Shown here in pieces: positions 7,918-14,836 of a DNA stretch of 38,649 nt. The position numbers and the translations under genes are program-made. Each line of letters starts with the position of its first letter. The stretch's first letter is position 1. The DNA is from an uncultured Christensenella sp. (GTDB lineage Bacteria; Bacillota; Clostridia; Christensenellales; Pumilibacteraceae), in assembly GCA_910579205.1 (NCBI GenBank), contig CAJTTD010000015.1, forward strand, positions 1-38,649. Reading direction: 5' to 3'. The notes beneath the pieces are model-generated. The model saw only the letters and a program-made list of their open reading frames with translations, was not told where the DNA came from and did no database searches.

Positions 7918-8742
7918 ATGTACATCGAGTTTGTGATATTGGATAATTTTTTGCTTACATATCTTGCGGGTGCGATATCGGCAAGGGGATGTCATAAGCG
8001 CGTCAATGTGTGGCGCACGCTCGCAGCAGCGGCGATAGGTACTGTGGCGGCTGTACTCTATCCGTTTATGCGGTGCGGGTTTTGGCTGCAACTGTTAGTA
8101 AAAATAGGGCTGGGCTGCGTTCTGTGCGTAATACTTTTTCTAAAAACAAAAAAGCCCATCACTTCGAGCTTACTGTTTTTCGGCAGCACGTTTGCACTCG
8201 GCGGCGCGGTATATGCGGTATGGACGGGATTGTGTTCGGTAAATTCCGCCGCCGCGCTCTATTGCAGACAATGTCCGGTGTTTATTTGTCTCGGGATAGG
8301 TTGCATTGTATATTTTTGTTCGCGGTACGTTATAAAAAAGCTCAAGGCGATGCATGCGCGCGCTCCCTACGAATACGGAACGGAAGTGGAGATATTCGGC
8401 TGTAAATTGCACTTCGACGCTTTTTTGGATACCGGCAACTGCGTGTTCGACGATAGTACGGGATTGCCCGTGATCATAGCGGATATCGACAGATTTGCGA
8501 GTAAGCTCGACGACGGAGCGTCGCGCGAGTTTATAAAGGGCTTTGACGGATACCGCGCGATCGAGATATCAACGCCCGCCGGAAAAACTACTGCGCGTGT
8601 GGTCAAGCCGTCCAAGATAACGGTCTATTCGGACAGGCACGGACATACAATAGAAGCAATGATAGGACTTGTCGGAGGAAATAAATTTCCCGCCGCGCAC
8701 GAAATGTTGTTAAATCCGATCGTTATTGCGGAGGGAGTATGA
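7918..8742 (+). CDS. spoIIGA: Sporulation sigma-E factor-processing peptidase SpoIIGA
   Basis: SpoIIGA is the septal membrane aspartic protease that removes the pro-sequence of sigma-E in the mother cell. The 274-residue protein has an N-terminal integral membrane half (about five hydrophobic segments within residues 1-135) followed by a cytoplasmic pepsin-like half. The catalytic motif is F-L-D-T-G-N with D171. The end shows the conserved MIGLVGGNKFPAAHEMLLNP region. The ATG coincides with the predicted transcription start and lacks a Shine-Dalgarno. The last four bases overlap the sigE start (ATGA), so protease and substrate are translationally coupled. Confidence 0.93.
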   Translation: MYIEFVILDNFLLTYLAGAISARGCHKRVNVWRTLAAAAIGTVAAVLYPFMRCGFWLQLLVKIGLGCVLCVILFLKTKKPITSSLLFFGSTFALGGAVYAVWTGLCSVNSAAALYCRQCPVFICLGIGCIVYFCSRYVIKKLKAMHARAPYEYGTEVEIFGCKLHFDAFLDTGNCVFDDSTGLPVIIADIDRFASKLDDGASREFIKGFDGYRAIEISTPAGKTTARVVKPSKITVYSDRHGHTIEAMIGLVGGNKFPAAHEMLLNPIVIAEGV

Positions 8743-9455
8743 AACTAAGAAAGTTTATCGAAAAGTTGCGTCGAATTTTTAACAGTATCGAGAGCGACGG
8801 CTGCGATCTCGAGTACGTTACCTCGGGCGACGGATTGCCGCATCCGCTCGAGCCGCAAGAAGAGGCGGCGGCGCTCGCGAAGTTAAAGACCGATCCGCAA
8901 GTGAGATCGCTACTTATAGAACACAACCTACGGCTTGTCGTATACATAGCGCGAAAGTTCGATAATACGGGCGTGGATGTGGAAGATCTTATATCCATTG
9001 GCACGGTAGGACTGATAAAAGCCGTCAACTCTTTCGATACGGAAAAAAATATCAAGCTTGCCACATATGCGTCGCGTTGCATAGAAAACGAGATACTCAT
9101 GCATTTGCGGCGGGTGGTCAGGATGCGCGTCGAAGTGTCTCTGGACGAGCCGCTCAACGTCGATTACGAGGGCAATGAGCTGGTAATGGCGGACATCCTC
9201 GGCACAGAACCGGACACTGTGGGGAAAGAACTCGAAAACGAGGCGGAACACCGACTGCTCAACGAGGCTCTCGACAGACTTACCAAGCGCGAACGCGTGA
9301 TAATGCAAATGCGCTTCGGGCTGGGCGGTACGACCGAAAAAACGCAAAAGGAAGTGGCGGACCTCCTCGGCATATCGCAATCGTACATATCGCGATTGGA
9401 AAAGAAAATAATCTACAGACTGAAAAAGGACATAAGCAAAGCTTTGCAAGTATAA
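8739..9455 (+). CDS. sigE: RNA polymerase sporulation sigma factor sigma-E (pro-form)
   Basis: This 238-residue sigma-70 family protein is the early mother-cell sigma factor. It keeps a basic/amphipathic pro-sequence (MKLRKFIEKLRRIFNSIESD), ending near LEYVTSGDGLPHPL, the region where SpoIIGA cuts. Region 2 follows (LRLVVYIARKFDNTGVDVED, then LISIGTVGLIKAV, ATYASRCIENEILMHLRR) and region 4 ends with DLLGISQSYISRLEKKII, which holds the -35 recognition helix. It is the overlapping partner of spoIIGA. Its likely local target is spoIVA, whose upstream region has a sigma-E-type promoter. Confidence 0.96.
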   Translation: MKLRKFIEKLRRIFNSIESDGCDLEYVTSGDGLPHPLEPQEEAAALAKLKTDPQVRSLLIEHNLRLVVYIARKFDNTGVDVEDLISIGTVGLIKAVNSFDTEKNIKLATYASRCIENEILMHLRRVVRMRVEVSLDEPLNVDYEGNELVMADILGTEPDTVGKELENEAEHRLLNEALDRLTKRERVIMQMRFGLGGTTEKTQKEVADLLGISQSYISRLEKKIIYRLKKDISKALQV

Positions 9456-9456
9456 T

Positions 9457-9554
9457 AAAACGGCGCAGTCGATGAGTCCGTGATCCCGTGCATAAGGTAT
9501 GATCGTTCGATGTATACCTATGCAACGGAAAGGGCAAACGACCGCGCCGTTTTT
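9457..9554. terminator. Large structured bidirectional terminator between sigE and sigG
   Basis: The 107-nt convergent gap is almost one folded element. AAAACGGCGC (9457-9466) pairs with GCGCCGTTTT (9544-9553), and after an A-C mismatch GTCG (9468-9471) pairs with CGAC (9539-9542). An inner hairpin pairs CCGTGCATA/GGTAT (9486-9500) with ATACC/TATGC/ACGG (9514-9528), with single bulged A residues. The asymmetric loop between the two helices holds CCC and GGG tracts able to pair alternatively. The T-rich right flank (and A-rich left flank on the other strand) makes it a plausible terminator for both sigE and sigG, but it is much more elaborate than needed. Confidence 0.7.
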
Positions 9555-9562
9555 ATTTTGTT

Positions 9563-10333
9563 TCAGTCCGCTACTTTTTTATGGATCGCGGAAATTGCGT
9601 TTTTTTCAAGACGGCTGACTTGAGCTTGGGAAATGCCTATTTCTTTGCTTACTTCCATTTGCGTTTTCCCTTCGTAAAAACGCATCATCAGTATTTTGCG
9701 CTCGCGCTCTCCCAGCTTTTCTATAGCGTCGTCGATATCGATCCTACTCAATCTGTTGTCGTCCGTGCTGTCCGCTATCTGATCCATTACGAGCACCGTG
9801 TCGTCTCCGTCATGGTAGATAGGCTCGAACAGAGAAACGGGGTCGGATATGCCGTCGAGCGCGTACACAACATCGGAAACGGGAATGTTGAGCGCAGCGG
9901 CTATGTCGTCCACCGTAGCGGTGTCGCCTGTTTCGTGTTCTATCTGTTGGCGCGCTTGCAACGCGTGATAAGCTGTATCGCGCACGGACCGCGACACTCT
10001 GAGCGGCGAGCAATCGCGCAAAAATCTGCGTATTTCACCGATTATCATGGGCACTGCGTAAGTGGAAAAACGCAGATTATATGACACGTTAAAATTTTCC
10101 ATTGCTTTTATAAGCCCTATGCATCCCACTTGAAATATATCGTCTATGCTCTGCTTTTTAGCGGCATAGCGCTGGGATACGGAAAGCACAAGTCTAAGGT
10201 TTGCCATTAAAAAGCGTTCGCGCGCGTCGTTGTCGCCGCTCTGCGCTTTTTTTATGAGTTCCATCATCTCTTCGTGTTTCAGTTTGGGCAGTGTGGACGT
10301 ATCGAGTCCGCAGATCTCAACGCGGTTGTTCAT
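9563..10333 (-). CDS. sigG: RNA polymerase sporulation sigma factor sigma-G
   Basis: Sigma-G is the late forespore sigma factor. The 256-residue protein starts MNNRVEICGLDTSTLPKL, the characteristic sigma-G N-terminus, and contains region 2 (NLRLVLSVSQRY, then FQVGCIGLIKAMENF, STYAVPMIIGEIRRFLRD), region 3 and region 4 with IGISQAQVSRLEKNAI. The ATG at 10333 is preceded on its strand by AGAGGTAC. A longer frame runs to 10405 but adds nothing family-like. Orientation is unusual: in Bacillus and most Clostridia sigG follows sigE on the same strand, while here it is inverted and convergent. No pro-sequence is expected or seen. Confidence 0.95.
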   Translation of the reverse strand: MNNRVEICGLDTSTLPKLKHEEMMELIKKAQSGDNDARERFLMANLRLVLSVSQRYAAKKQSIDDIFQVGCIGLIKAMENFNVSYNLRFSTYAVPMIIGEIRRFLRDCSPLRVSRSVRDTAYHALQARQQIEHETGDTATVDDIAAALNIPVSDVVYALDGISDPVSLFEPIYHDGDDTVLVMDQIADSTDDNRLSRIDIDDAIEKLGERERKILMMRFYEGKTQMEVSKEIGISQAQVSRLEKNAISAIHKKVAD

Positions 10334-10373
10334 TTGTACCTCTTTCGTTTTTTCGGCAAGATGCCTTTTTATT

Positions 10374-10404
10374 AAGTTTGGCTGATAGCACGGGCGGGTA
10401 TTCA
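10374..10404 (-). promoter_or_regulatory. Candidate sigma-F/sigma-G promoter of sigG
   Basis: On the minus strand TGAATA (10404-10399) and CAAACTT (10380-10374) are separated by 18 bp, close to the forespore consensus TGAATA-17/18-CATACTA (5 of 7 at the -10). The position, about 41 nt upstream of the ATG, fits forespore switching of an inverted sigG. Confidence 0.45.
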
Positions 10405-10527
10405 TACGTAAACGCCGCTCGCAGTAAAGTTTTGAGGTATCGTGTCGAAATTTTATTACAACTGCCGTGTACGCTTATGACGGTACATGCAAGTTTTTTT
10501 GTTAATCGCGCCGCGATAAAATATCTG

Positions 10528-10557
10528 TTGACACGTTCGCCGTATAACGCATATATA
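10528..10557 (+). promoter_or_regulatory. Sigma-A promoter of the ymxH-like gene, predicted leaderless
   Basis: TTGACA (10528-10533), an 18-bp spacer and TATATA (10552-10557). The expected start is 10564, the A of the ATG. No Shine-Dalgarno is possible in the remaining six bases. Confidence 0.55.
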
Positions 10558-10563
10558 GAGTTT

Positions 10564-10968
10564 ATGGAAACTGAATTGTCATATTGCGAGCTTCGCAGAC
10601 GCGAAGTCATCAACGGCAGCGACGGCAGCCGTCTCGGTCATATCATCGACTTGATCTTTTCGGTGGAAAGCGGGAAGATACGCGGCGTTATCCTTCCGTA
10701 CGGCAAGCGCGGGATATTTCAAAAATCCCAAGATCTTTTTATACCGTGGACTTGCATTCAAAAAATAGGCGAGGATGTTATCCTCGTAGAGATAAGCGAT
10801 CTTCCGTCGTGTTCGCCCACGTGCGCTCCGGCAAAACGTCCCGAGCGTTTGCCCGCCGAACCGCCGCACAAAAAGCACAAGGACAAAGACGAGTGCGACG
10901 GCAAGTGCGAAAAATGCATGCTGTTCGATTGCGCGCGCAGATGGGACGCGGCGGGCGCGGCGGAATAA
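10564..10968 (+). CDS. YlmC/YmxH-type PRC-barrel protein with Cys-rich tail
   Basis: Residues 1-78 (METELSYCELRRREVINGSD and the following strands, GVILPYGKR, DLFIPWTCIQKIGEDVILVEI) match the small PRC-barrel proteins of the YlmC/YmxH family, often encoded near sporulation sigma genes; their molecular role is unknown. Family members are usually 80-90 residues. Here a 55-residue extension follows with six cysteines (83, 87, 111, 115, 118, 123), the last four as C-x3-C-x2-C-x4-C within a Lys/Asp-rich segment, which looks able to bind metal. A longer frame begins at 10291 but shows no relation to the family before M10564. It is followed by a terminator. Confidence 0.75.
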   Translation: METELSYCELRRREVINGSDGSRLGHIIDLIFSVESGKIRGVILPYGKRGIFQKSQDLFIPWTCIQKIGEDVILVEISDLPSCSPTCAPAKRPERLPAEPPHKKHKDKDECDGKCEKCMLFDCARRWDAAGAAE

Positions 10969-11004
10969 AGCCGCTCCGCGTTCACAGCCGCATTGTGAGC
11001 AAGG

Positions 11005-11030
11005 GCAAGACCGTTTAAAGTCTTGCTTTT
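11005..11030 (+). terminator. Terminator after the ymxH-like gene
   Basis: GCAAGAC (11005-11011) and GTCTTGC (11020-11026) form a 7-bp stem followed by TTTT. The 3' arm overlaps the -35 of the next promoter, so terminator and promoter are fused in one short segment. Confidence 0.6.
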
Positions 11031-11051
11031 ATCGCATTTTAATGGTACAAT
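11023..11051 (+). promoter_or_regulatory. Sigma-A promoter upstream of nrdR
   Basis: TTGCTT (11023-11028), a 17-bp spacer and TACAAT (11046-11051). The predicted start at 11058 coincides with the ATG of a 20-codon frame that ends just before nrdR. Confidence 0.6.
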
Positions 11052-11057
11052 ATTGTC

Positions 11058-11120
11058 ATGGCGGGCGACGTTGCGTGCGTATGCCGTGTTTACGTTGACC
11101 GCCGAACGAATATTATCTAA
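11058..11120 (+). CDS. Possible leaderless 20-residue leader peptide of nrdR
   Basis: The frame MAGDVACVCRVYVDRRTNII begins at the predicted transcription start and ends in TAA (11118-11120) that overlaps AAGGAC, the presumptive nrdR Shine-Dalgarno, with the nrdR ATG 13 nt further on. Its placement suggests translational coupling or attenuation of nrdR. It is too short for similarity arguments, and a chance frame cannot be excluded. Confidence 0.35.
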   Translation: MAGDVACVCRVYVDRRTNII

Positions 11121-11133
11121 GGACAAGCATATT

Positions 11134-11580
11134 ATGAAGTGTATCTATTGCGGCAATGCGGAAAGCAAAGTAGTGGACTCGCGCTCTACCGACGAAGGCA
11201 ACAGCATACGCCGTCGTCGCGAATGTTTGCAGTGCGGCAAGCGCTTTACTACATACGAGGTGATCGAGTCTACGCCCATACTCGTGGTAAAGACGGACGG
11301 AACGCGTCAACCGTTCGATCCGTTAAAGGTAAAGAGCGGAGTTATAAAGGCTTGCGAAAAGCGCCCCGTGGCTATACGCGATATAGACGCGCTGTGCCTT
11401 TCGATAGAAAAGCAGATATACAATTCGCTCGAACAGGAGATAACCTCGCGCAAGATAGGCGAGCTTGTAATGGAACGGCTAAAAGAGCTGGATCAAGTGG
11501 CTTACGTCCGATTCGCGTCGGTGTACCGCGATTTCCGCGACGTTACCACATTCATCGAGTTTATCAACGGGTTTAAGTAA
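11134..11580 (+). CDS. nrdR: Transcriptional repressor NrdR
   Basis: NrdR is the zinc-finger/ATP-cone repressor of ribonucleotide reductase operons. At 148 residues it is the normal family length. The N-terminal zinc ribbon has C3, C6, C31 and C34 (MKCIYCG, then ECLQCGKRF), followed by the ATP-cone (VVKTDGTRQPFDPLKVKSGV, then the conserved VAYVRFASVYRDF motif). An in-frame extension to 11023 is ignored because the zinc ribbon starts at this ATG. No nrd genes lie in the window, so its targets are elsewhere. feoA begins four bases after its stop. Confidence 0.96.
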   Translation: MKCIYCGNAESKVVDSRSTDEGNSIRRRRECLQCGKRFTTYEVIESTPILVVKTDGTRQPFDPLKVKSGVIKACEKRPVAIRDIDALCLSIEKQIYNSLEQEITSRKIGELVMERLKELDQVAYVRFASVYRDFRDVTTFIEFINGFK

Positions 11581-11583
11581 ACA

Positions 11584-11805
11584 ATGAATAACGTTTTCGA
11601 CGGTTTAAATGACAGCGGCGTGATCGAAGCGATAGGCGGCGATGCGGATACTCACAGACGTTTGGTCGATATGGGACTGCTCGGCGCGAAGTACAGCGTA
11701 AAGGCGCGGCGCAAAAACGCGGCGCTTATAGACTTCGGCGAGTTTTCCGCAGTAGTGGGAAAGACGACGCTCGAGTGTTTGAAAACGGTCGGAAACGGAA
11801 AATGA
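11584..11805 (+). CDS. feoA: Ferrous iron transport accessory protein FeoA
   Basis: This 73-residue SH3-like protein shows the FeoA pattern: a loop with R-x-L-x-D-M-G-L at residues 26-33 and strands through VGKTTLECL. FeoA assists FeoB in Fe(II) uptake, probably by modulating its GTPase. The gene starts 3 nt after nrdR and overlaps feoB by four bases (ATGA), so the three are probably cotranscribed. No Fur-like box was found upstream. Confidence 0.85.
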   Translation: MNNVFDGLNDSGVIEAIGGDADTHRRLVDMGLLGAKYSVKARRKNAALIDFGEFSAVVGKTTLECLKTVGNGK

Positions 11806-13850
11806 GAATAGCGCTCTGCGGAAATCCCAATGTGGGCAAAACTACCGTGTTCAACAGACTGACGCGTTCGGACGCGCCCGTCGGTAATTGGCACGGCGTT
11901 ACGGTAGACGTACGCACAAAAAAAGTTTGGGGCGAAAAGGACGTGTTCCTTTCAGACCTTCCCGGCACGTATTCGCTTACAGCACGCACGGCAGAGGAAG
12001 CGGTAACTCGCGACGGCATACTTTTCGGCGGTTACGACGTTGTGATCTTTGTTGCCGATGTCAACAACCTAAGGCGCAATCTGTATCTGTTTGCACAGCT
12101 CGCGGAGTGCGCTGTAAAGACGGTGCTCGTAGTAAACATGATGGACGAGGTGCGCGGTAAAGTCGAGCTTGACGTATTGTCTAAGCGGCTGGGCGTACCC
12201 GTTGTGGGAACGTCTGAAAAATACACGAATCCCAAAGACGAGATAATGCGCGCCGTAAAAGCCGCTCGCGCGCCTTCACGCGTGCCTTACGCTTCCTCCG
12301 CGGAATTGGTCGGCGCGGTAGGGCGCGTGCGCGACAGCGCGTTGAAGAACGGGCTGCAGCCGTTGTTCGCCGCAATGAAATTGACGGAACGGGACGGCTT
12401 TATAGCGGATAAACTGGGCGTCGCTTCGGACGTTTGCCAAGCAAGCGGACCGTGCGGCGGCATTAATTGCGCAGATTGCGGTATAAGCGGATTTTCGAGT
12501 GCCGACATAGACGCGCCCGCAAGACTGCGGTATGCGTACATCGACAGAGTGTTGGACGGAGTGCTGCCTAAGCGCGGAGTTAAAAAAATTACCGACAAGA
12601 TAGACAAGGTAGTTTTGGGCAAGCTCGCGCTCCCCATTTTCTTTGCGGTCATGGCGGCGGTATTCGTTATAACTTATCAGCTTGGAAAACCGTTGTCCGA
12701 TCTTTTGTTGCGTCTTACCGAACTTTGTGCGCGCCCGCTCGACAATGCGCATTCTATCCCGAAATGGGCGGTGTCTCTTTTGCAAGACGGCGTTATAGGC
12801 GGGGTGGGCGCGGTGATCGCGTTTTTGCCGCAAGTAACACTGTTGTTCATACTAACCGCGCTTCTTCAAGACAGCGGATACATGAGCCGCGTGGCGTTCG
12901 TAACGGACGGATTTTTCAGTCGTTTCGGGCTTAGCGGAAGAGCCGCGTTTTCCATGATACTCGGTCTCGGCTGTTCGGCTACGGCGGTCCTTTCGTCGCG
13001 CGGCATAGCCGATCGCACCGCGAGATACCGCGCGGCGTTCGTTACTCCGTTTTGTCCGTGCAGCGCGCGCCTTGCCGTGTTTACGGCTGTTACCGCATAC
13101 TTCGGACTTAACGGGATAGTAGTCGCCGCGATGTATGTGATAGGGTTTGCCGCCGCGCTTGCCGTGTTGAAAATCATGCAGTTGTTTAAAAAGAGCGCGC
13201 GGTCGGAAGAATTGCTCATGGAAATGCCCACGTACAGATTGCCTTGCGCAAGGAGGGTGTTCTCCGTGGTTTGGCGCAATGTTGCGGCGTTTGTCGTCCG
13301 AGTGGGAACGGTGGTCCTTTGCGTAAATGTAATCATGTGGGTACTGTCGTCGTTCTCCGTGGCAAGCGGGTTCGGCGGCGGCGAAACAAGCATCATGTGC
13401 ACATTTGCGAGCTTTATAGCGCCCGTATTCGCTCCGCTCGGCTTCGGTAATTGGCGTGCGGTTACTGCGCTTATATCGGGCGTTGCGGCAAAAGAAACGG
13501 TAGTATCGGTAATAGCATCGCTCGGCGGCATGGGCGAGGTGTTCGGCTCGACAGCCGCCGCCGTATCGTTTTTGATATTTACTTGTCTGTACGTGCCATG
13601 CGCGGCGACGCTCGCATCGCTCGCAAAGGAAAACGGGATCAAGAGCGCGCTTCTATCCGTAGCGGTGCATACGGTGGCGGCGTATACCGTGTCGTTCATT
13701 TATTATCGGTCGGCAATGTGTTACGCGTACGATAAAAATATATTTTATATTGCCATAGCCGTTGCGGCTGCGGTAACAGTGCTTACGGCCATAAGCATTT
13801 ATGCGGTAAATCACGTCAAGCACAAAAGAAAAAAGCGAGCTGCGGCTTGA
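11802..13850 (+). CDS. feoB: Ferrous iron transporter FeoB with Cys-rich insert
   Basis: FeoB is the membrane Fe(II) transporter with an N-terminal GTPase. The 682-residue protein has G1 GNPNVGKT at 7-14, G3 DLPGTYSL at 52-59 and G4 NMMD at 112-115, followed by the helical spacer domain and a polytopic membrane part with two Gate regions (GLGCSATAVLSSRG, then TPFCPCSARLAVF, both with the expected pore-lining cysteines). The ATG at 11802 is chosen because it overlaps the feoA stop and begins directly with the GTPase strand. At residues 212-226, between spacer domain and membrane, lies C-x5-C-x4-C-x2-C, a cluster that could bind metal. Confidence 0.95.
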   Translation: MRIALCGNPNVGKTTVFNRLTRSDAPVGNWHGVTVDVRTKKVWGEKDVFLSDLPGTYSLTARTAEEAVTRDGILFGGYDVVIFVADVNNLRRNLYLFAQLAECAVKTVLVVNMMDEVRGKVELDVLSKRLGVPVVGTSEKYTNPKDEIMRAVKAARAPSRVPYASSAELVGAVGRVRDSALKNGLQPLFAAMKLTERDGFIADKLGVASDVCQASGPCGGINCADCGISGFSSADIDAPARLRYAYIDRVLDGVLPKRGVKKITDKIDKVVLGKLALPIFFAVMAAVFVITYQLGKPLSDLLLRLTELCARPLDNAHSIPKWAVSLLQDGVIGGVGAVIAFLPQVTLLFILTALLQDSGYMSRVAFVTDGFFSRFGLSGRAAFSMILGLGCSATAVLSSRGIADRTARYRAAFVTPFCPCSARLAVFTAVTAYFGLNGIVVAAMYVIGFAAALAVLKIMQLFKKSARSEELLMEMPTYRLPCARRVFSVVWRNVAAFVVRVGTVVLCVNVIMWVLSSFSVASGFGGGETSIMCTFASFIAPVFAPLGFGNWRAVTALISGVAAKETVVSVIASLGGMGEVFGSTAAAVSFLIFTCLYVPCAATLASLAKENGIKSALLSVAVHTVAAYTVSFIYYRSAMCYAYDKNIFYIAIAVAAAVTVLTAISIYAVNHVKHKRKKRAAA

Positions 13851-13863
13851 CGGCGGAGATAAC

Positions 13864-14712
13864 ATGGGAAAGAAAATCGAATTGATAGCGGAAAAAGAAA
13901 TGAGCGTTACGGCTTTTTTATCGACGGCGGTAGCAGGACTGTCGAAAGCGAAAGCCGATATCTTGGTAAAAGCGGGAGAAGTGCGCGTCAACGGCGCGCG
14001 CGTCAAGTCCAATGCCGCGTTGAGGAGCGGCGATATAGTCCGTGTGTTCGTTCCCGACGATGTTCGAAAGAGCGCGGACGGACTGAAGTTAATTTTCGAC
14101 GATGAAAATATAGTAGTTTTCGACAAGTCGAAACGCACCGCGTACGACGCGCTATCCGAGCTTTACGGCGCGCCGCTATTTGCCGTTCATAGGCTGGACA
14201 CCAATACGACGGGCGTCATAGCCTTTGCCAAAAACGAAAGGGCGCTCAAACAGCTGTCCGACGCGTTTCGCGAACGCAGAGTAAAAAAGATATATGAGGC
14301 GGCAGTGTATCCCGCGCCGACTAAAGACAGAGATGTTGTAACGGCGTATACAAAATTAGACCGCAAAGCAAATCTTGCGCTTGTATCGGCTCAACCGATG
14401 CAAGGCTACAAAACTATGATAACCGAATATGAAGTAGAGCAAAAAATAGGCGGGGCGGCTTTACTGAGAGTGTTTCCGCATACGGGAAGAACGCACCAAA
14501 TACGCGCGCATTTGCGGTTTATAGGCTGTCCGATAATAGGCGAGCATAAATACGGGCTTAAGGGCGGCGTCGGCATGGACGGAGCGCCCGACAGCCAAAT
14601 GCTCGCCGCGGTAGAGCTGTCGTTTGACGGGCTTAAGGGCGGCTTGCAGTATCTCAACGGCAAAGTGTTCAAGACGGATAACGGGTTCGATCTCGCGTTT
14701 TTAAAAAGCTGA
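13864..14712 (+). CDS. RluA-family RNA pseudouridine synthase
   Basis: The 282-residue protein has an S4 RNA-binding domain (about 15-65: LSKAKADILVKAGEVRVNG) and an RluA-type catalytic domain with the HRLDTNTTG motif, whose D112 is the catalytic aspartate. The later conserved pieces HTGRTHQIRAHL and GCPIIGEHKYG are also present. It isomerises uridine in rRNA or tRNA; which position (RluD-like or RluC-like) cannot be told from sequence alone. The ATG follows GGCGGAGAT and is 13 nt after feoB, so it probably belongs to the same transcript. Confidence 0.9.
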   Translation: MGKKIELIAEKEMSVTAFLSTAVAGLSKAKADILVKAGEVRVNGARVKSNAALRSGDIVRVFVPDDVRKSADGLKLIFDDENIVVFDKSKRTAYDALSELYGAPLFAVHRLDTNTTGVIAFAKNERALKQLSDAFRERRVKKIYEAAVYPAPTKDRDVVTAYTKLDRKANLALVSAQPMQGYKTMITEYEVEQKIGGAALLRVFPHTGRTHQIRAHLRFIGCPIIGEHKYGLKGGVGMDGAPDSQMLAAVELSFDGLKGGLQYLNGKVFKTDNGFDLAFLKS

Positions 14713-14800
14713 TCGCATATATTTTACATAATAACTTGCGTATATCGACGCTTTGCAAAAGTCGTAAGGATGTAAGCAAAAAACAAGTGCCTTTATTGTA

Positions 14801-14829
14801 TTGACAAAATGCGCCGAATGCTGTAAAAT
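14801..14829 (+). promoter_or_regulatory. Sigma-A promoter of the DUF975 gene, predicted leaderless
   Basis: TTGACA (14801-14806), a 17-bp spacer and TAAAAT (14824-14829), with the ATG beginning 8 nt after the hexamer end. The predicted start is 14836 or 14837. No Shine-Dalgarno is present. Confidence 0.7.
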
Positions 14830-14836
14830 ATATTCG

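Noticed and set aside
9471..9534. Hammerhead ribozyme resemblance (GATGAGTCCGTGA, then GGAAAGG)
   Set aside because: The core needs CTGATGA and GAAA in defined positions around helix II; here the first bases differ and the helices do not fit.
10291..10563. N-terminal extension of the ymxH-like gene
   Set aside because: Composition is not protein-like, it crosses the sigG start and the promoter at 10528, and the family begins at M10564.
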